Origin: Halothermothrix orenii H 168
GTDB taxonomy: Bacteria; Bacillota; Halanaerobiia; Halanaerobiales; Halothermotrichaceae
DNA: 64,000 nt
Direction: 5' to 3'
NCBI RefSeq assembly: GCF_000020485.1
Contig: NC_011899.1
Span: 2,426,501 to 2,490,500, forward strand
The notes under the pieces are model-generated. The model was given only the letters and a program-made list of their open reading frames with translations, was not told the origin of the DNA and did not search any database. Each line of letters starts with the position of its first letter. Positions within the stretch are counted from its first letter, which is position 1. The position numbers and the translations under genes are program-made. This document shows positions 49,931 to 58,831 of the stretch, piece by piece.

Positions 49931-50899
49931 TTACCTATTTGATTTATTTCTTACATCAATATATACAGCAACCAGGATAACCAGTCCTTTAACAATTAAC
50001 TGGTAAAAATAAGGTACACTGACAAGGTTCATCCCGTTATTGATAACACCAATTATAATAGCCCCGATTAAAGTGCCAAAGATAGTTCCATAACCACCAC
50101 TCAGGCTTGTTCCACCCAGTACTGAGGCAGCAATTGCATCAAGCTCATAGCCACTGGCAGCATTGGGCTGGGCCGAATAAAGCCTGGAAGCAAGGAGAAT
50201 ACCACTGACGGTAGCCATTAAACTGGTGATAACATAAATTTTAATTTTCAGATTGGAAACTTTAATACCGGCAAACCTGGCCGCTTCCTCGTTCCCACCG
50301 GTAATATAGGCATGGCGTCCGAATTTAGTTTTAGATAAGAGCACACCGGTGACAATAAATAACCCCAGCAGTACCAGAACCGGAATCGGAATCCCCAGAA
50401 AGGAGTTATTACCCAGGGCCAGGAACACACCATCCTGAATTACAATAGGAATACCCCCGGTTATCAGATAGGCAATCCCCCTGAAAATACTCATGGTAGC
50501 CACCGTTACAATAAAGGCTGGAATATGGAGCTTTGAAATCATGGTTCCATTAAATAACCCCAGAATAGCCCCAAAGGCAAGGGTTAATAAAAGCACCAGC
50601 AAAAAAGGCAGGCCCTGAGTTAACAGGAAGGCAGCCACTGTCCCTACCAGAGCAATGGTTGAACCAACTGACAGGTCAATACCACCAATGATGAGGGCAA
50701 AAGTCATCCCAAAGGCTGCAATAGCAATAATTGATACCTGTAATATGATATTCATGATATTCCTGATATTTAGAAAACGGGGAGAAAGTATTGTAAAGAT
50801 AAGACATATAATTATTAAACCCAGTAAGATTCCTCCATAGGACTTTATAAACTCTCCCTCTAAGAATTTTAACCTCTTTTTAGAAGCTACTCTGTTCAC
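49931..50899 (-). CDS. Sugar ABC transporter permease (RbsC type)
   Basis: Protein of 322 aa with 8-10 membrane segments. It shows the BPD_transp_2 features 'GMTFALIIGGIDLSVGSTIA' and 'AASVLGGTSLSGGYGTIFGT', typical of ribose/galactose/xylose-type permeases. The GTG start overlaps the rbsA stop by four bases (GTGA). It forms the inner-membrane channel with the neighbouring ATPase and binding protein. Confidence 0.94.
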   Translation of the reverse strand: MNRVASKKRLKFLEGEFIKSYGGILLGLIIICLIFTILSPRFLNIRNIMNIILQVSIIAIAAFGMTFALIIGGIDLSVGSTIALVGTVAAFLLTQGLPFLLVLLLTLAFGAILGLFNGTMISKLHIPAFIVTVATMSIFRGIAYLITGGIPIVIQDGVFLALGNNSFLGIPIPVLVLLGLFIVTGVLLSKTKFGRHAYITGGNEEAARFAGIKVSNLKIKIYVITSLMATVSGILLASRLYSAQPNAASGYELDAIAASVLGGTSLSGGYGTIFGTLIGAIIIGVINNGMNLVSVPYFYQLIVKGLVILVAVYIDVRNKSNR

Positions 50900-52401
50900 C
50901 TTCTATTACCCCCTGTCGCATATAACATTATTTCTTCCTGGGTGGTCCGGGATGTTACAAACTCCTTAACAAATTGACCATCCCTCATGACAACGATCCT
51001 GTCACTCATGCCCATTATTTCAGGCAGTTCGGAAGAAATCATAATAATACCTGTTCCTTTACTTGCAAGTTTCCTCATAATCTGGTAGATTTCATGTTTA
51101 GCCCCGACATCTATTCCTCTGGTCGGTTCATCAAGGATCAGTATCTCGGGGTCAACTTCAAGCCATTTTGCCAGGACAACCTTCTGCTGGTTGCCACCAC
51201 TCAAATTATTAACCTTCTGGCTTACCCCCGGGGTCTTAATCCTCAGGCTATCAACAGCCTTCCGGGCCACTGAATCCTCCCGTTTTTTATCCAGAAACTT
51301 AAACTTATTCAGTATCTTGTCTAAAGTAACCATGGTAACATTTTTACTGACACTGTTAAATAAGACCAGGCCTTCCTCTTTTCTGTTTTCAGTGATAAAG
51401 GCCAGACCATTATCAATAGCATCAGTGGGGTTATTAATATCCACTTTTTTACCCCTGACTTCAATATGACCACTATCTTTGGGGATAATACCAAAGATAG
51501 TTTTGGCAACCTCTGTCCGGCCTGAACCCACCAGACCGAATATCCCGACAATCTCACCCTTTTTCAAGTCAAGGTTGATATCATTAAATAATCCTTCTTT
51601 AGAAAGTTTATTTACCTTAAATATGGTCTCATCAGAAACATCATAGTCTTTATCAGGGTAAATATCTTTTAACTCCCGCCCGGCCATCATTTTTATAAGT
51701 TCATTGATTTCTGCCTCTTCTACAGGAACAGTCCCGATATACTGTCCATCCCTGAGGACAGTTATTTCATCAGACACTTTAAAGATTTCATCCATCCGGT
51801 GGGAGATATAGAGCATAGAGACACCCTGTTTTTTCAGCCTTTCGATAACCCCGAACAGTTTTTCTGTCTCCCGCTCACTCAGGGCAGATGTCGGTTCATC
51901 CATAATAATAATTTCAGCCTTAAGGGATAAAGCCTTGGCTATCTCCACCAGCTGCTGCTGGGAAACACTCAAATCTTTAACCATGGTCCTGGGGTCAATC
52001 CGGGCATCCAGCTGATCCAGTATCTTTCTGGCTTCTTCATTGATTTTCTTCTCATCCAGCAGGAAATTTGATTTAACCATCTCCCGGTTGGCAAAAATAT
52101 TGGCCCCGACACTCAGGTTGGGACAGAGACTGAGTTCCTGATAGATAATAGCTATCCCCTTTTCCTGGGCATCTTTAGGATTTTCAAAATAAACTTTCTG
52201 ACCCTTGATAAAAATATCGCCTTCATAATCGGTGTGAACCCCGGCCAGAACCTTCATCAGAGTTGACTTGCCGGCACCATTCTCCCCCAGGATGGTGTGA
52301 ACATGCCCCTTCTTCAGTTTTAAAGAAACATCCTTCAGGGCCGTTACCCCGGGAAACCTTTTGGTTATATCCTTCATTTCTAAAATTATATCTTCTGGCA
52401 T
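50896..52401 (-). CDS. Sugar ABC transporter ATP-binding protein (RbsA type)
   Basis: Protein of 501 aa with two fused ABC ATPase domains, as in RbsA/MglA/XylG. Domain 1 has Walker A 'ILGENGAGKSTLMKVL', signature 'LSVSQQQLVEIAKAL' and Walker B 'IIIMDEPTSAL'. Domain 2 has a degenerate Walker A 'GLVGSGRTEVAK', signature 'LSGGNQQKVVLAKWL' and 'ILILDEPTRGIDVG'. It energises import of a monosaccharide together with the RbsC- and RbsB-like proteins. Confidence 0.95.
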   Translation of the reverse strand: MPEDIILEMKDITKRFPGVTALKDVSLKLKKGHVHTILGENGAGKSTLMKVLAGVHTDYEGDIFIKGQKVYFENPKDAQEKGIAIIYQELSLCPNLSVGANIFANREMVKSNFLLDEKKINEEARKILDQLDARIDPRTMVKDLSVSQQQLVEIAKALSLKAEIIIMDEPTSALSERETEKLFGVIERLKKQGVSMLYISHRMDEIFKVSDEITVLRDGQYIGTVPVEEAEINELIKMMAGRELKDIYPDKDYDVSDETIFKVNKLSKEGLFNDINLDLKKGEIVGIFGLVGSGRTEVAKTIFGIIPKDSGHIEVRGKKVDINNPTDAIDNGLAFITENRKEEGLVLFNSVSKNVTMVTLDKILNKFKFLDKKREDSVARKAVDSLRIKTPGVSQKVNNLSGGNQQKVVLAKWLEVDPEILILDEPTRGIDVGAKHEIYQIMRKLASKGTGIIMISSELPEIMGMSDRIVVMRDGQFVKEFVTSRTTQEEIMLYATGGNRR

Positions 52402-52439
52402 AATACCACCTCAAAAGTATACTTAATTAAAGAGTGCAC

Positions 52440-52468
52440 AGTCCGGTAAAAGAGACTTTTACCGGACT
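52440..52468 (-). terminator. Intercistronic hairpin between binding protein and ATPase genes
   Basis: AGTCCGGTAAAAG (52440-52452) pairs perfectly with CTTTTACCGGACT (52456-52468) around AGA, and GTGCA/TGCAC extend it. There is no T-run. It is probably an attenuating or mRNA-stabilising stem that keeps the binding protein more abundant than the transporter. Confidence 0.75.
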
Positions 52469-52504
52469 GCACCTCAATTATATAAAGTAAATATGGGCTA
52501 GGGC

Positions 52505-53431
52505 CTAGTCAAGTACTACTTTTTTCTGTTCTCCCTCTTTGGTGAAAAGACCGGGTAGAACCGGGATTTCTTTTTCAACTTTTTCTCCTTTAATTACCCT
52601 GAGAGCTGTTTCCAATCCGAGACGACCCATTTCACCGGGATACTGACAGACAACTGCTACAAAGGACTCTTCTTTCTTAACTGCATTGCGGGCTTCTTCC
52701 ATTCCGTCAAAACCGATTACCTTAACATCATCTTCCATACCGGCAGATTTAACAGCCACTACAGAAGCCAGGGCAGCGTCATCACCAAAACCAAAGATAC
52801 CATCTACTTCAGGATGGGCCTGAAGGATATTCTGGGCAGTATTTAAAGCCTCAGGTCTGGTGATACCGGGCTGAATAGCAACAATTTCAATACCGGGGTA
52901 TTTACTGACAGCTTCTTTAAAACCGGCAACCCTGTCCCTTACAGACTGAACTACAGGGTAGTCAATAATGGCAACCTGTCCTTTTCCATTTAAAACTTTA
53001 GCCATGGTTTCTCCAGCGATTCTGCCACCATAATAGTTGTCAGTAGCAACATGAGCATCTACTTCTACACCTTCAGCAGAGATATCAACAGTGATTACAG
53101 GGATGCCGGCCCTTTTAGCTTTAATAATAGCCCCGACAACACCCTTGGAATCAACCGGACTCAGGACAATAGCATCAACACCCCTGACGATAAAGTCTTC
53201 AACATCAGAAATCTGTTTGTTTAAATCCTGATTGGCAATAGAAACTATTAATTCAACACCATTATCGTCAGCAGCTTTTTCCATAGCCTGTTTTAGCTGG
53301 ACATAAAAGGGATGCTGCTGTGTCAGTAAAGAAGCCCCTATGGTAATATCATCAGCCAGGGCAAATTGACTTAAACCTAAAACCATCACCGCTACCAGTA
53401 ATACTACTAAACCTTTTGCTTTATTTGTCAT
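52505..53431 (-). CDS. Sugar ABC transporter substrate-binding protein (RbsB type)
   Basis: Protein of 308 aa of the periplasmic-binding-protein-like I fold ('TIGASLLTQQHPFYVQLKQA', 'DAIVLSPVDSKGVVGAIIKA', 'GIFGFGDDAALASVVAVKSA'). It has an N-terminal signal ending 'SQFALADD', which fits signal peptidase I and has no lipobox Cys. It is thus a soluble periplasmic protein, as in diderms. The segment 'VDISAEGVEVDAHVATDNYY' is ribose/allose-binding-protein-like. First gene of the transporter set. Confidence 0.94.
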   Translation of the reverse strand: MTNKAKGLVVLLVAVMVLGLSQFALADDITIGASLLTQQHPFYVQLKQAMEKAADDNGVELIVSIANQDLNKQISDVEDFIVRGVDAIVLSPVDSKGVVGAIIKAKRAGIPVITVDISAEGVEVDAHVATDNYYGGRIAGETMAKVLNGKGQVAIIDYPVVQSVRDRVAGFKEAVSKYPGIEIVAIQPGITRPEALNTAQNILQAHPEVDGIFGFGDDAALASVVAVKSAGMEDDVKVIGFDGMEEARNAVKKEESFVAVVCQYPGEMGRLGLETALRVIKGEKVEKEIPVLPGLFTKEGEQKKVVLD

Positions 53432-53775
53432 TATTTAATTTCCCTCCCAAAGCCTTTTAAGTTTTTTTATTTTTATATTTCTGATTTCTAACCTGACATT
53501 CAGACCAACTCCAGAGTTTACCCGTGAACTATCCTCTTATAAATCACCCGGTACAGACCTTAAATCACCCCTCCCCATTTTTAAATTTATCTTATAGAGT
53601 TTTACCGCTTATAGTTTTCTTTTTAAAAATGACTTTAAATTTCCCTAAAAAGGTTTATAAATGGTAATCATGTAGTTAAATGTTTTCATAATTGATTTCT
53701 GTCAGTTGAGAAACCAATTATTAAAGTTTATAAATATAGGAAAATCCTTATAAAGGTTATGTACTTATAATATTA
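53432..53775. other. 344-base leader between the LacC-like and RbsB-like genes
   Basis: No ORF was found. A 13-bp imperfect inverted repeat (53688-53721) is the only structure of note. It could be the operator of the transporter promoter for the ROK regulator. Confidence 0.4.
53688..53721. promoter_or_regulatory. Inverted repeat, candidate operator
   Basis: ATAATTGATTTCT (53688-53700) and AGAAACCAATTAT (53709-53721) pair at 12 of 13 positions around an eight-base loop. There is no T-run on either side, so it is not a terminator. Confidence 0.45.
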
Positions 53776-54723
53776 TTAACTGGAATAATTGCATGACATG
53801 TCTCTAACCTTTACTCTATCAATAATATTGTTTACATCTTCCCTGTGGCAATAGCCTGTCTTCATATTCATGGCATTGGCAGCAGAGGCAGCACTGCCCA
53901 GTCTCAATATATCTTCCAGGCTTTCACCCCTGTCCAGGCCACAGGCCAGACCGGCCACCAGGGAATCACCACATCCCACTGTATTGACCACCTCTATCTC
54001 CGGTGGTTTGACATAGTAGGTAAAGTCAGGGCTGACAGCTACAAAACCCTCTTTACCGAGGGAAACTATCCCCAGTTCAACCCCCATATCCAGAAGCCTT
54101 TCCCCTGCCTGTCTGGCGTCAGAAATACTGTTAATTTTTATATCAAAAAGGGCTTCGGCTTCATCCTGGTTGGGTTTAACAATACTGGGAGCCCCTTTAA
54201 TCCCTTCTTCCAGCAGGGTCCCACTGGCATCAAGGATAACTTTTTTGTTTGCAATTTTAGCTATTTCAACAAGCCTTTTATAGATATCTGCCGGGACACC
54301 CCGGGGTACACTACCTGACATGCAGACCACCCGGGCTGGTTTTATCTCCTCCCTATAAAGGTCAATAAAACGTTCCAGGCTTTCTGCATCAACCACAGGC
54401 CCCGGCTCTAAAAGCTCGGTCTGCCTTTTTCGCTCCTTTTCAATTACATTTATACATGAGCGGGTTTCCCCTCTTACTTTAAGGAAATTATGGTCAATCT
54501 CTTCTTCCCGCAGTTTTTTTAAGATAAATTCTCCAGAATAACCACCCACCAGACCAATGGCCTTCACCGGGGTCCCGAGCTGCCGGGCAACCCGGGCTAC
54601 ATTCAATCCCTTTCCCCCGGCCGTATTCCGGGTCTCTTTGACCCTGTTTACCCCACCTGTTTCCATCTGGTTGAGTATATAGGCCTTATCTACTGAAGTA
54701 TTAAGGGTAACAGTTACTACCAT
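53776..54723 (-). CDS. PfkB-family hexose-phosphate kinase (LacC/FruK-like)
   Basis: Protein of 315 aa. The start 'MVVTVTLNTSVDKAYIL' and 'NTAGGKGLNVARVARQLGTP' match tagatose-6-phosphate kinase/1-phosphofructokinase. The catalytic loop is 'NTVGCGDSLVAGLACGL'. The ATG at 54723 has GGAG eight bases before it, inside the end of the SIS gene; the GTG at 54732 is an unlikely alternative. It should convert a ketohexose monophosphate to the bisphosphate used by the aldolase encoded upstream. Confidence 0.9.
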   Translation of the reverse strand: MVVTVTLNTSVDKAYILNQMETGGVNRVKETRNTAGGKGLNVARVARQLGTPVKAIGLVGGYSGEFILKKLREEEIDHNFLKVRGETRSCINVIEKERKRQTELLEPGPVVDAESLERFIDLYREEIKPARVVCMSGSVPRGVPADIYKRLVEIAKIANKKVILDASGTLLEEGIKGAPSIVKPNQDEAEALFDIKINSISDARQAGERLLDMGVELGIVSLGKEGFVAVSPDFTYYVKPPEIEVVNTVGCGDSLVAGLACGLDRGESLEDILRLGSAASAANAMNMKTGYCHREDVNNIIDRVKVRDMSCNYSS

Positions 54724-54728
54724 GAAAA

Positions 54729-55802
54729 TCACTCCATCATTTTCTTTTTAAAATAATCTATTATATTTACCGGTGTCGGGTCTATCCCCCTGGCAATTGC
54801 ATGATAAATGGTAACAAAATCTCCCAGGTAGATTAAAGAAAACATCCTGGCCAGCCTGGTATGACCTTCAGCATAAACCTCGATAACCTTGCCGATCCTT
54901 TCTCTGAGGATTTCAACGGTAACATCCTTGCGTTTTTTAATATTATCCAGGTCAAGTTCTGAATCCCTTAAAACCACCAGGTAAAACCTCTCCAGTACCT
55001 CTTTTTCCATCTCCCATCCCACGGCCTCATCATGGTGCAGGTTGGGGATAACGTTATAAAAGGCCAGCTTTTTACCATTTTCTCCAAACTGGTTCTTCCA
55101 CCGCCAGGCTACCACATCATAATAATCCAGGGAACCATAGATGAGCGGAATGTAGTTGTCCAGATCAACAGCCAGTTGTTTGGCCGGATTTTTCTCAAGG
55201 GGGGTTTTAAGCCGGTAACGGTTTTTTAATTCCCCGAATAGCTCTATCAAATCCAGTACCTCACCGGTTTTATCTTCAATTAACCCCAGTTTGTTAAGCA
55301 AAGCAAGTAAAGGGATAAAGATATAACCAAGGTCCCGGCGGGGATGGCCGATATCCCGGGGTACAATTAGATGGGGTATTCCCTGCTCCCGGGCCTTTTC
55401 ACCCAGGATCCCCCCTGAGGTCAGAATAAAGATACAGGCTCCCCTCTGTTCCGCCTGTTTGAAGGAATTAACAATCTCTTCAGTATTACCAGAATGGGAT
55501 ACAACTAAAACCAGGGTATTCTCATCGACCCAGGCCGGAATATTATAACCCTGATTTATATACAGGGGAACAGGTAATTCATCAAACAGGTAGGACTGTA
55601 AAAGCCCCCCGGTGATTGCTGACCCCCCACCGGTCCCCAGCAGGATTATATTATCAATCCGGTCCGGTAGTTCTTCAATCTCAATGGATTGTCCGAGTTT
55701 CAAACCTTCCTGAAACTGACTGTCATAATTTTCCGTGGTTTCAATGGCCTTCTGGCTATCAATCTCCTTAACCTTTTCAATATTATTTAAATCTATTAAC
55801 AA
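54729..55802 (-). CDS. SIS-domain sugar-phosphate isomerase (PGI/PMI-like)
   Basis: Protein of 357 aa. The SIS domain has 'IILLGTGGGSAITGGLLQSY' and 'LVLVVSHSGNTEEIVNSF'. The C-terminal half ('GENGKKLAFYNVIPNLHHDE') resembles bifunctional phosphoglucose/phosphomannose isomerases, including the His and Glu region near 'LHHDEAVGW'. The TTG start at 55802 has GGGGG eight bases before. It probably interconverts aldose- and ketose-6-phosphate in the pathway of this operon; a deglycase role as in FrlB is an alternative. Confidence 0.85.
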   Translation of the reverse strand: MLIDLNNIEKVKEIDSQKAIETTENYDSQFQEGLKLGQSIEIEELPDRIDNIILLGTGGGSAITGGLLQSYLFDELPVPLYINQGYNIPAWVDENTLVLVVSHSGNTEEIVNSFKQAEQRGACIFILTSGGILGEKAREQGIPHLIVPRDIGHPRRDLGYIFIPLLALLNKLGLIEDKTGEVLDLIELFGELKNRYRLKTPLEKNPAKQLAVDLDNYIPLIYGSLDYYDVVAWRWKNQFGENGKKLAFYNVIPNLHHDEAVGWEMEKEVLERFYLVVLRDSELDLDNIKKRKDVTVEILRERIGKVIEVYAEGHTRLARMFSLIYLGDFVTIYHAIARGIDPTPVNIIDYFKKKMME

Positions 55803-55935
55803 CTACATTACCCCCTCTCCAGGATTCCGGCATGATATCTCCGGCAAAAAACCCCCCGGTTTAAAGTCCACACCTGAAAATTAACTATCGATACTCTATT
55901 TATGAAAGCTCCTGATGAAACAACTTTAATTACAT

Positions 55936-56787
55936 TTATGCTTTATTATTACTGCCGGTAAGCCTTATCTTATGGGCGGTTACCTCAGAAATAGCCTTCC
56001 TGGCTGTCTTAAAGTACTTCCTGGGGTCCAGTTCCTCTGGTTTTTCCCTGAAGTGGGTCTTCAGGGCAGCCCCGAAGGCATTTTTAAGGTCAGTGGCTAT
56101 ATTAACCTTATTGACACCAAACTGGACCGTTTTTTCGATGACATCATCTTTTAATCCTGAAGCCCCATGGAGGACAATGGGTACCTCCAGCTTTCCTTTA
56201 ATGGTCTGCAACCTCTTATAATCAATCTCAGGGTCACCCTTATACATCCCGTGGGCGGTACCGATGGCTATAGCCAGGGAATCAACCCCGGTCCTGTCGA
56301 CAAACTCAACAGCCTTATCCGGGTCAGTCAGGGTAGCTTCCCTCTCATCCACCTTTAAGTCATCTTCCTGACCACCTATCTTGCCCAGTTCGGCTTCAAC
56401 CTGAACACCCCTGTCCCGGGCATAGGCAACTACCTCTTTAGTAAAGGCTATATTTTCTTCAAAAGGCAGTTTAGAACCATCAACCATGACTGAAGTATAA
56501 CCCAGGTCGATACATTTTTTAATGGTCTCAATATCAGTACAGTGGTCGAGATGGAGGGCAAAGGGGATATCATACTCATGCTGAGCAGCCCTGGCCATGG
56601 CCACCATATACCTGATTCCAACATGCCTCAGGGTACCCGGAGTAGTCTGAATAATTACCGGGGCTTTTTCTTTAATCCCGCCTTCCATTACTCCCTTAAA
56701 GGTCTCCAGGTTATGTACATTGAAAGAAGCAATGGCATAACCTTCTTTCATGGCTTTTTGTAACATTTCCTTAGATGATACTAACAT
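55936..56787 (-). CDS. Class II fructose/tagatose-bisphosphate aldolase
   Basis: Protein of 283 aa. Zinc-ligand histidines appear in 'FALHLDHCTDIET', 'AIGTAHGMYKGDPEID' and 'IVLHGASGLKDDV', and the phosphate-binding 'NIATDLKNAF' follows. Length and motifs fit the FbaA/GatY/KbaY group. It cleaves a ketose 1,6-bisphosphate to dihydroxyacetone phosphate and an aldehyde. It lies between the ROK regulator and the SIS isomerase. Confidence 0.92.
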   Translation of the reverse strand: MLVSSKEMLQKAMKEGYAIASFNVHNLETFKGVMEGGIKEKAPVIIQTTPGTLRHVGIRYMVAMARAAQHEYDIPFALHLDHCTDIETIKKCIDLGYTSVMVDGSKLPFEENIAFTKEVVAYARDRGVQVEAELGKIGGQEDDLKVDEREATLTDPDKAVEFVDRTGVDSLAIAIGTAHGMYKGDPEIDYKRLQTIKGKLEVPIVLHGASGLKDDVIEKTVQFGVNKVNIATDLKNAFGAALKTHFREKPEELDPRKYFKTARKAISEVTAHKIRLTGSNNKA

Positions 56788-56823
56788 CTTTAATTCCCCC
56801 TGTTCTTACTGTAATAGGTCTAT

Positions 56824-58014
56824 TTATAATATTTCATCCATGACTATATTTCCGGCCCCTTTCAGGGTCCCGATATCACCCAGTTCTGAAAAGACAATAT
56901 CACAGGATTGATAGGCATTAGTTAATGCCCTTTCTTCAACACTTTTGTTTATAATCTCTTCAATGTGGAGTCGGGCCTTGATGATACCCCCGCCGATAAC
57001 AATCACCTTGGGGTTTATAGAATTAATAATGTTGGCAATCCCTATACCCAGATACCGCGCTGCCTCCTGTAATACAGACAGGCTCAACTCATCTCCCCGG
57101 TCGGCGGCCCGGTAAACGTGGTCAGGAGTTACTTTCTCCAGATTCCCATCACAGAGCTCCCTTACCAGGGACATCCGGCCTGCCTTCAAATCTTTTACCA
57201 CCGCTTTAACAATGGCATTTTCAGAAGAGAGGGCTTCAAGGCAGCCATAGTTACCACAGTTACACCGGGGGCCACCTATATCCACCGTAGTGTGGCCGAA
57301 CTCACCGGCACTATCACTGATTCCCCGGAATATCTTCCCGTCAAAGATAATGGCTGAACCTATTCCATACCCGATCTTTAAAAAGACCAGGTTATCAACA
57401 CCCTTGCCGGAACCATAATAAAACTCTCCAAGCCCCATGGCCCTGACGTCATTCTCAACACAGACAGGTTTTTTAAATCTCTCCTGAACCAGTTTTTTGA
57501 TGGGAACATTACGCCACCCTATATTGGGGGCAAAGACAGAAACACCCTCCCGGGCTTTAACCGGGCCGTGGACAACCACCCCAAGGGCAGGTACCTCCTG
57601 TGAGGCTGATTTTATTAATTCATCGATTACTTCAAACATCAAATCCAGTATCTTCTGCTTTTCCAGTCTTTCTATATCATAAACAACTTTTTTGCTAACT
57701 TTCAGATAGGCATCAGTCAAATAACCTGTCAATTTGTTTGAACTGACATGGGTGACCACTATATTAAAGGCTTCAGGGTTCAGCCTGACCAGCTGAGGGG
57801 GCCTTCCGCCACTAGATTCCCCCATGATATCTTCCAGGACCAGGTTCTCTTCAACCAGTTTATTAATAACATTGGTAACGGTAGGAGGGGTCAGATTGGT
57901 TTTTTTGGATATATCAGCCCTGGAGATGGGTCCATCCCTTCTGATAATATTCAAAATTAACTTTTCATTCATACCTTTCTGTAATTTGTAGCTGACCGGA
58001 TACACTTTTTTCAC
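56824..58014 (-). CDS. ROK-family transcriptional regulator
   Basis: Protein of 396 aa. The N-terminal winged HTH ('RRDGPISRADISKKTNLTPP', 'TVTNVINKLVEENLV') is followed by a sugar-kinase-like ROK domain with the zinc motif 'GEFGHTTVDIGGPRCNCGNY' continuing 'GCLEAL'. The start is a GTG at 58014 with GGAGG eight bases upstream. It is the first gene of the sugar locus and so is the likely regulator (NagC/XylR type), with a sugar or sugar phosphate as effector. Confidence 0.92.
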   Translation of the reverse strand: MKKVYPVSYKLQKGMNEKLILNIIRRDGPISRADISKKTNLTPPTVTNVINKLVEENLVLEDIMGESSGGRPPQLVRLNPEAFNIVVTHVSSNKLTGYLTDAYLKVSKKVVYDIERLEKQKILDLMFEVIDELIKSASQEVPALGVVVHGPVKAREGVSVFAPNIGWRNVPIKKLVQERFKKPVCVENDVRAMGLGEFYYGSGKGVDNLVFLKIGYGIGSAIIFDGKIFRGISDSAGEFGHTTVDIGGPRCNCGNYGCLEALSSENAIVKAVVKDLKAGRMSLVRELCDGNLEKVTPDHVYRAADRGDELSLSVLQEAARYLGIGIANIINSINPKVIVIGGGIIKARLHIEEIINKSVEERALTNAYQSCDIVFSELGDIGTLKGAGNIVMDEIL

Positions 58015-58206
58015 TGACTGTCCCTCCTACTTTATTATTCATTTTAATAAAGTCTATTTATAATATACTACATAAATATCAATTTTCCTTCTTTTTTTAA
58101 AAATTTTTTAAAAAAGTTTTTTAACTTTATTCTTATTTTCGAGGTTTTTTCGTATTTTTCTACAATTTTTACCCTTTTGTTATTTAAAATGTTTAATAAA
58201 GTTATA

Positions 58207-58234
58207 ATAAAAAAATCCATGGCCGGACCATGGA
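58207..58234 (-). terminator. Terminator of the small membrane-protein gene
   Basis: TCCATGG (58216-58222) and CCATGGA (58228-58234) pair around five bases, followed on the minus strand by seven T residues. Confidence 0.8.
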
Positions 58235-58287
58235 CAAAAAACTTATATGTACTTTTATATGGCTTTTGTGTTTTACCCTTTAAAAGA

Positions 58288-58638
58288 TTAACCCCTGACC
58301 CCCTTTTTCTCTCCTTTATTCCCTGGATAAGGGTTGGATATCTGTCCAACCTTGCCTATATCGTGTTCCCCGTCGAAGAGTTCATCCTGGACACTGGGGT
58401 CATAGTCAGATGGATTAAAAAGCCAGTGGGGGTCTTTAATAACCAGATATACCAGGATAAAAATCATGGCCCCGGCAAAGGCAATAGCCACCCCGACCAC
58501 GGTGTAGAGCAAAACTGGCAGAAGCTCTTCATGACCTTTAAGGGGCCATAAGCCTGCCGCCAGGGCAGTTTCAATCCAGGCCAGATAAAAACCGGCCATC
58601 TGTAAGGGGCTTTTGATTGATTTAAAATAATTTTTCAT
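58288..58638 (-). CDS. Small two-TM membrane protein of unknown function
   Basis: Protein of 116 aa. One hydrophobic segment lies near residues 14-30 ('GFYLAWIETALAAGLWPL') and a second near 40-66 ('LLPVLLYTVVGVAIAFAGAM', then 'IFILVYLVI'). An acidic, Pro- and Asp-rich cytoplasmic or periplasmic tail follows ('NPSDYDPSVQDELFDGEHDI'). GGAGG precedes the ATG. I do not recognise the family. It is monocistronic with a clean terminator, between the ROK regulator and ugd. Confidence 0.7.
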   Translation of the reverse strand: MKNYFKSIKSPLQMAGFYLAWIETALAAGLWPLKGHEELLPVLLYTVVGVAIAFAGAMIFILVYLVIKDPHWLFNPSDYDPSVQDELFDGEHDIGKVGQISNPYPGNKGEKKGVRG

Positions 58639-58716
58639 TTTACTTACCTCCGTTTCTACAAAATATTTTATTATAATTACATTTGTAGAAATATTTACAA
58701 TTTCCTGCCTGATGTA

Positions 58717-58750
58717 ATAAAAAAACCTGACCGGATAAAATCCAGTCAGG
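58717..58750 (-). terminator. Terminator downstream of ugd
   Basis: CCTGACCGGA (58726-58735) pairs with TCCAGTCAGG (58741-58750), one mismatch, five-base loop, followed on the minus strand by TTTTTTTATT. It marks the end of the polysaccharide transcript. Confidence 0.8.
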
Positions 58751-58831
58751 GATTATTCAAATCTATTATTAAACTTTTGTTAATCTATTTATATTACCTG
58801 GCCCTGCTTTACCCCCGGATAACTTCCGGTG

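Noticed and set aside
58068-58349. 93-codon minus-strand frame (starts M-D-R-Y-P-T-L)
   Set aside because: It overlaps the end of the membrane-protein gene, runs through the terminator hairpin at 58216-58234, has no SD, and has the Lys/Phe-rich composition of AT-rich non-coding DNA.
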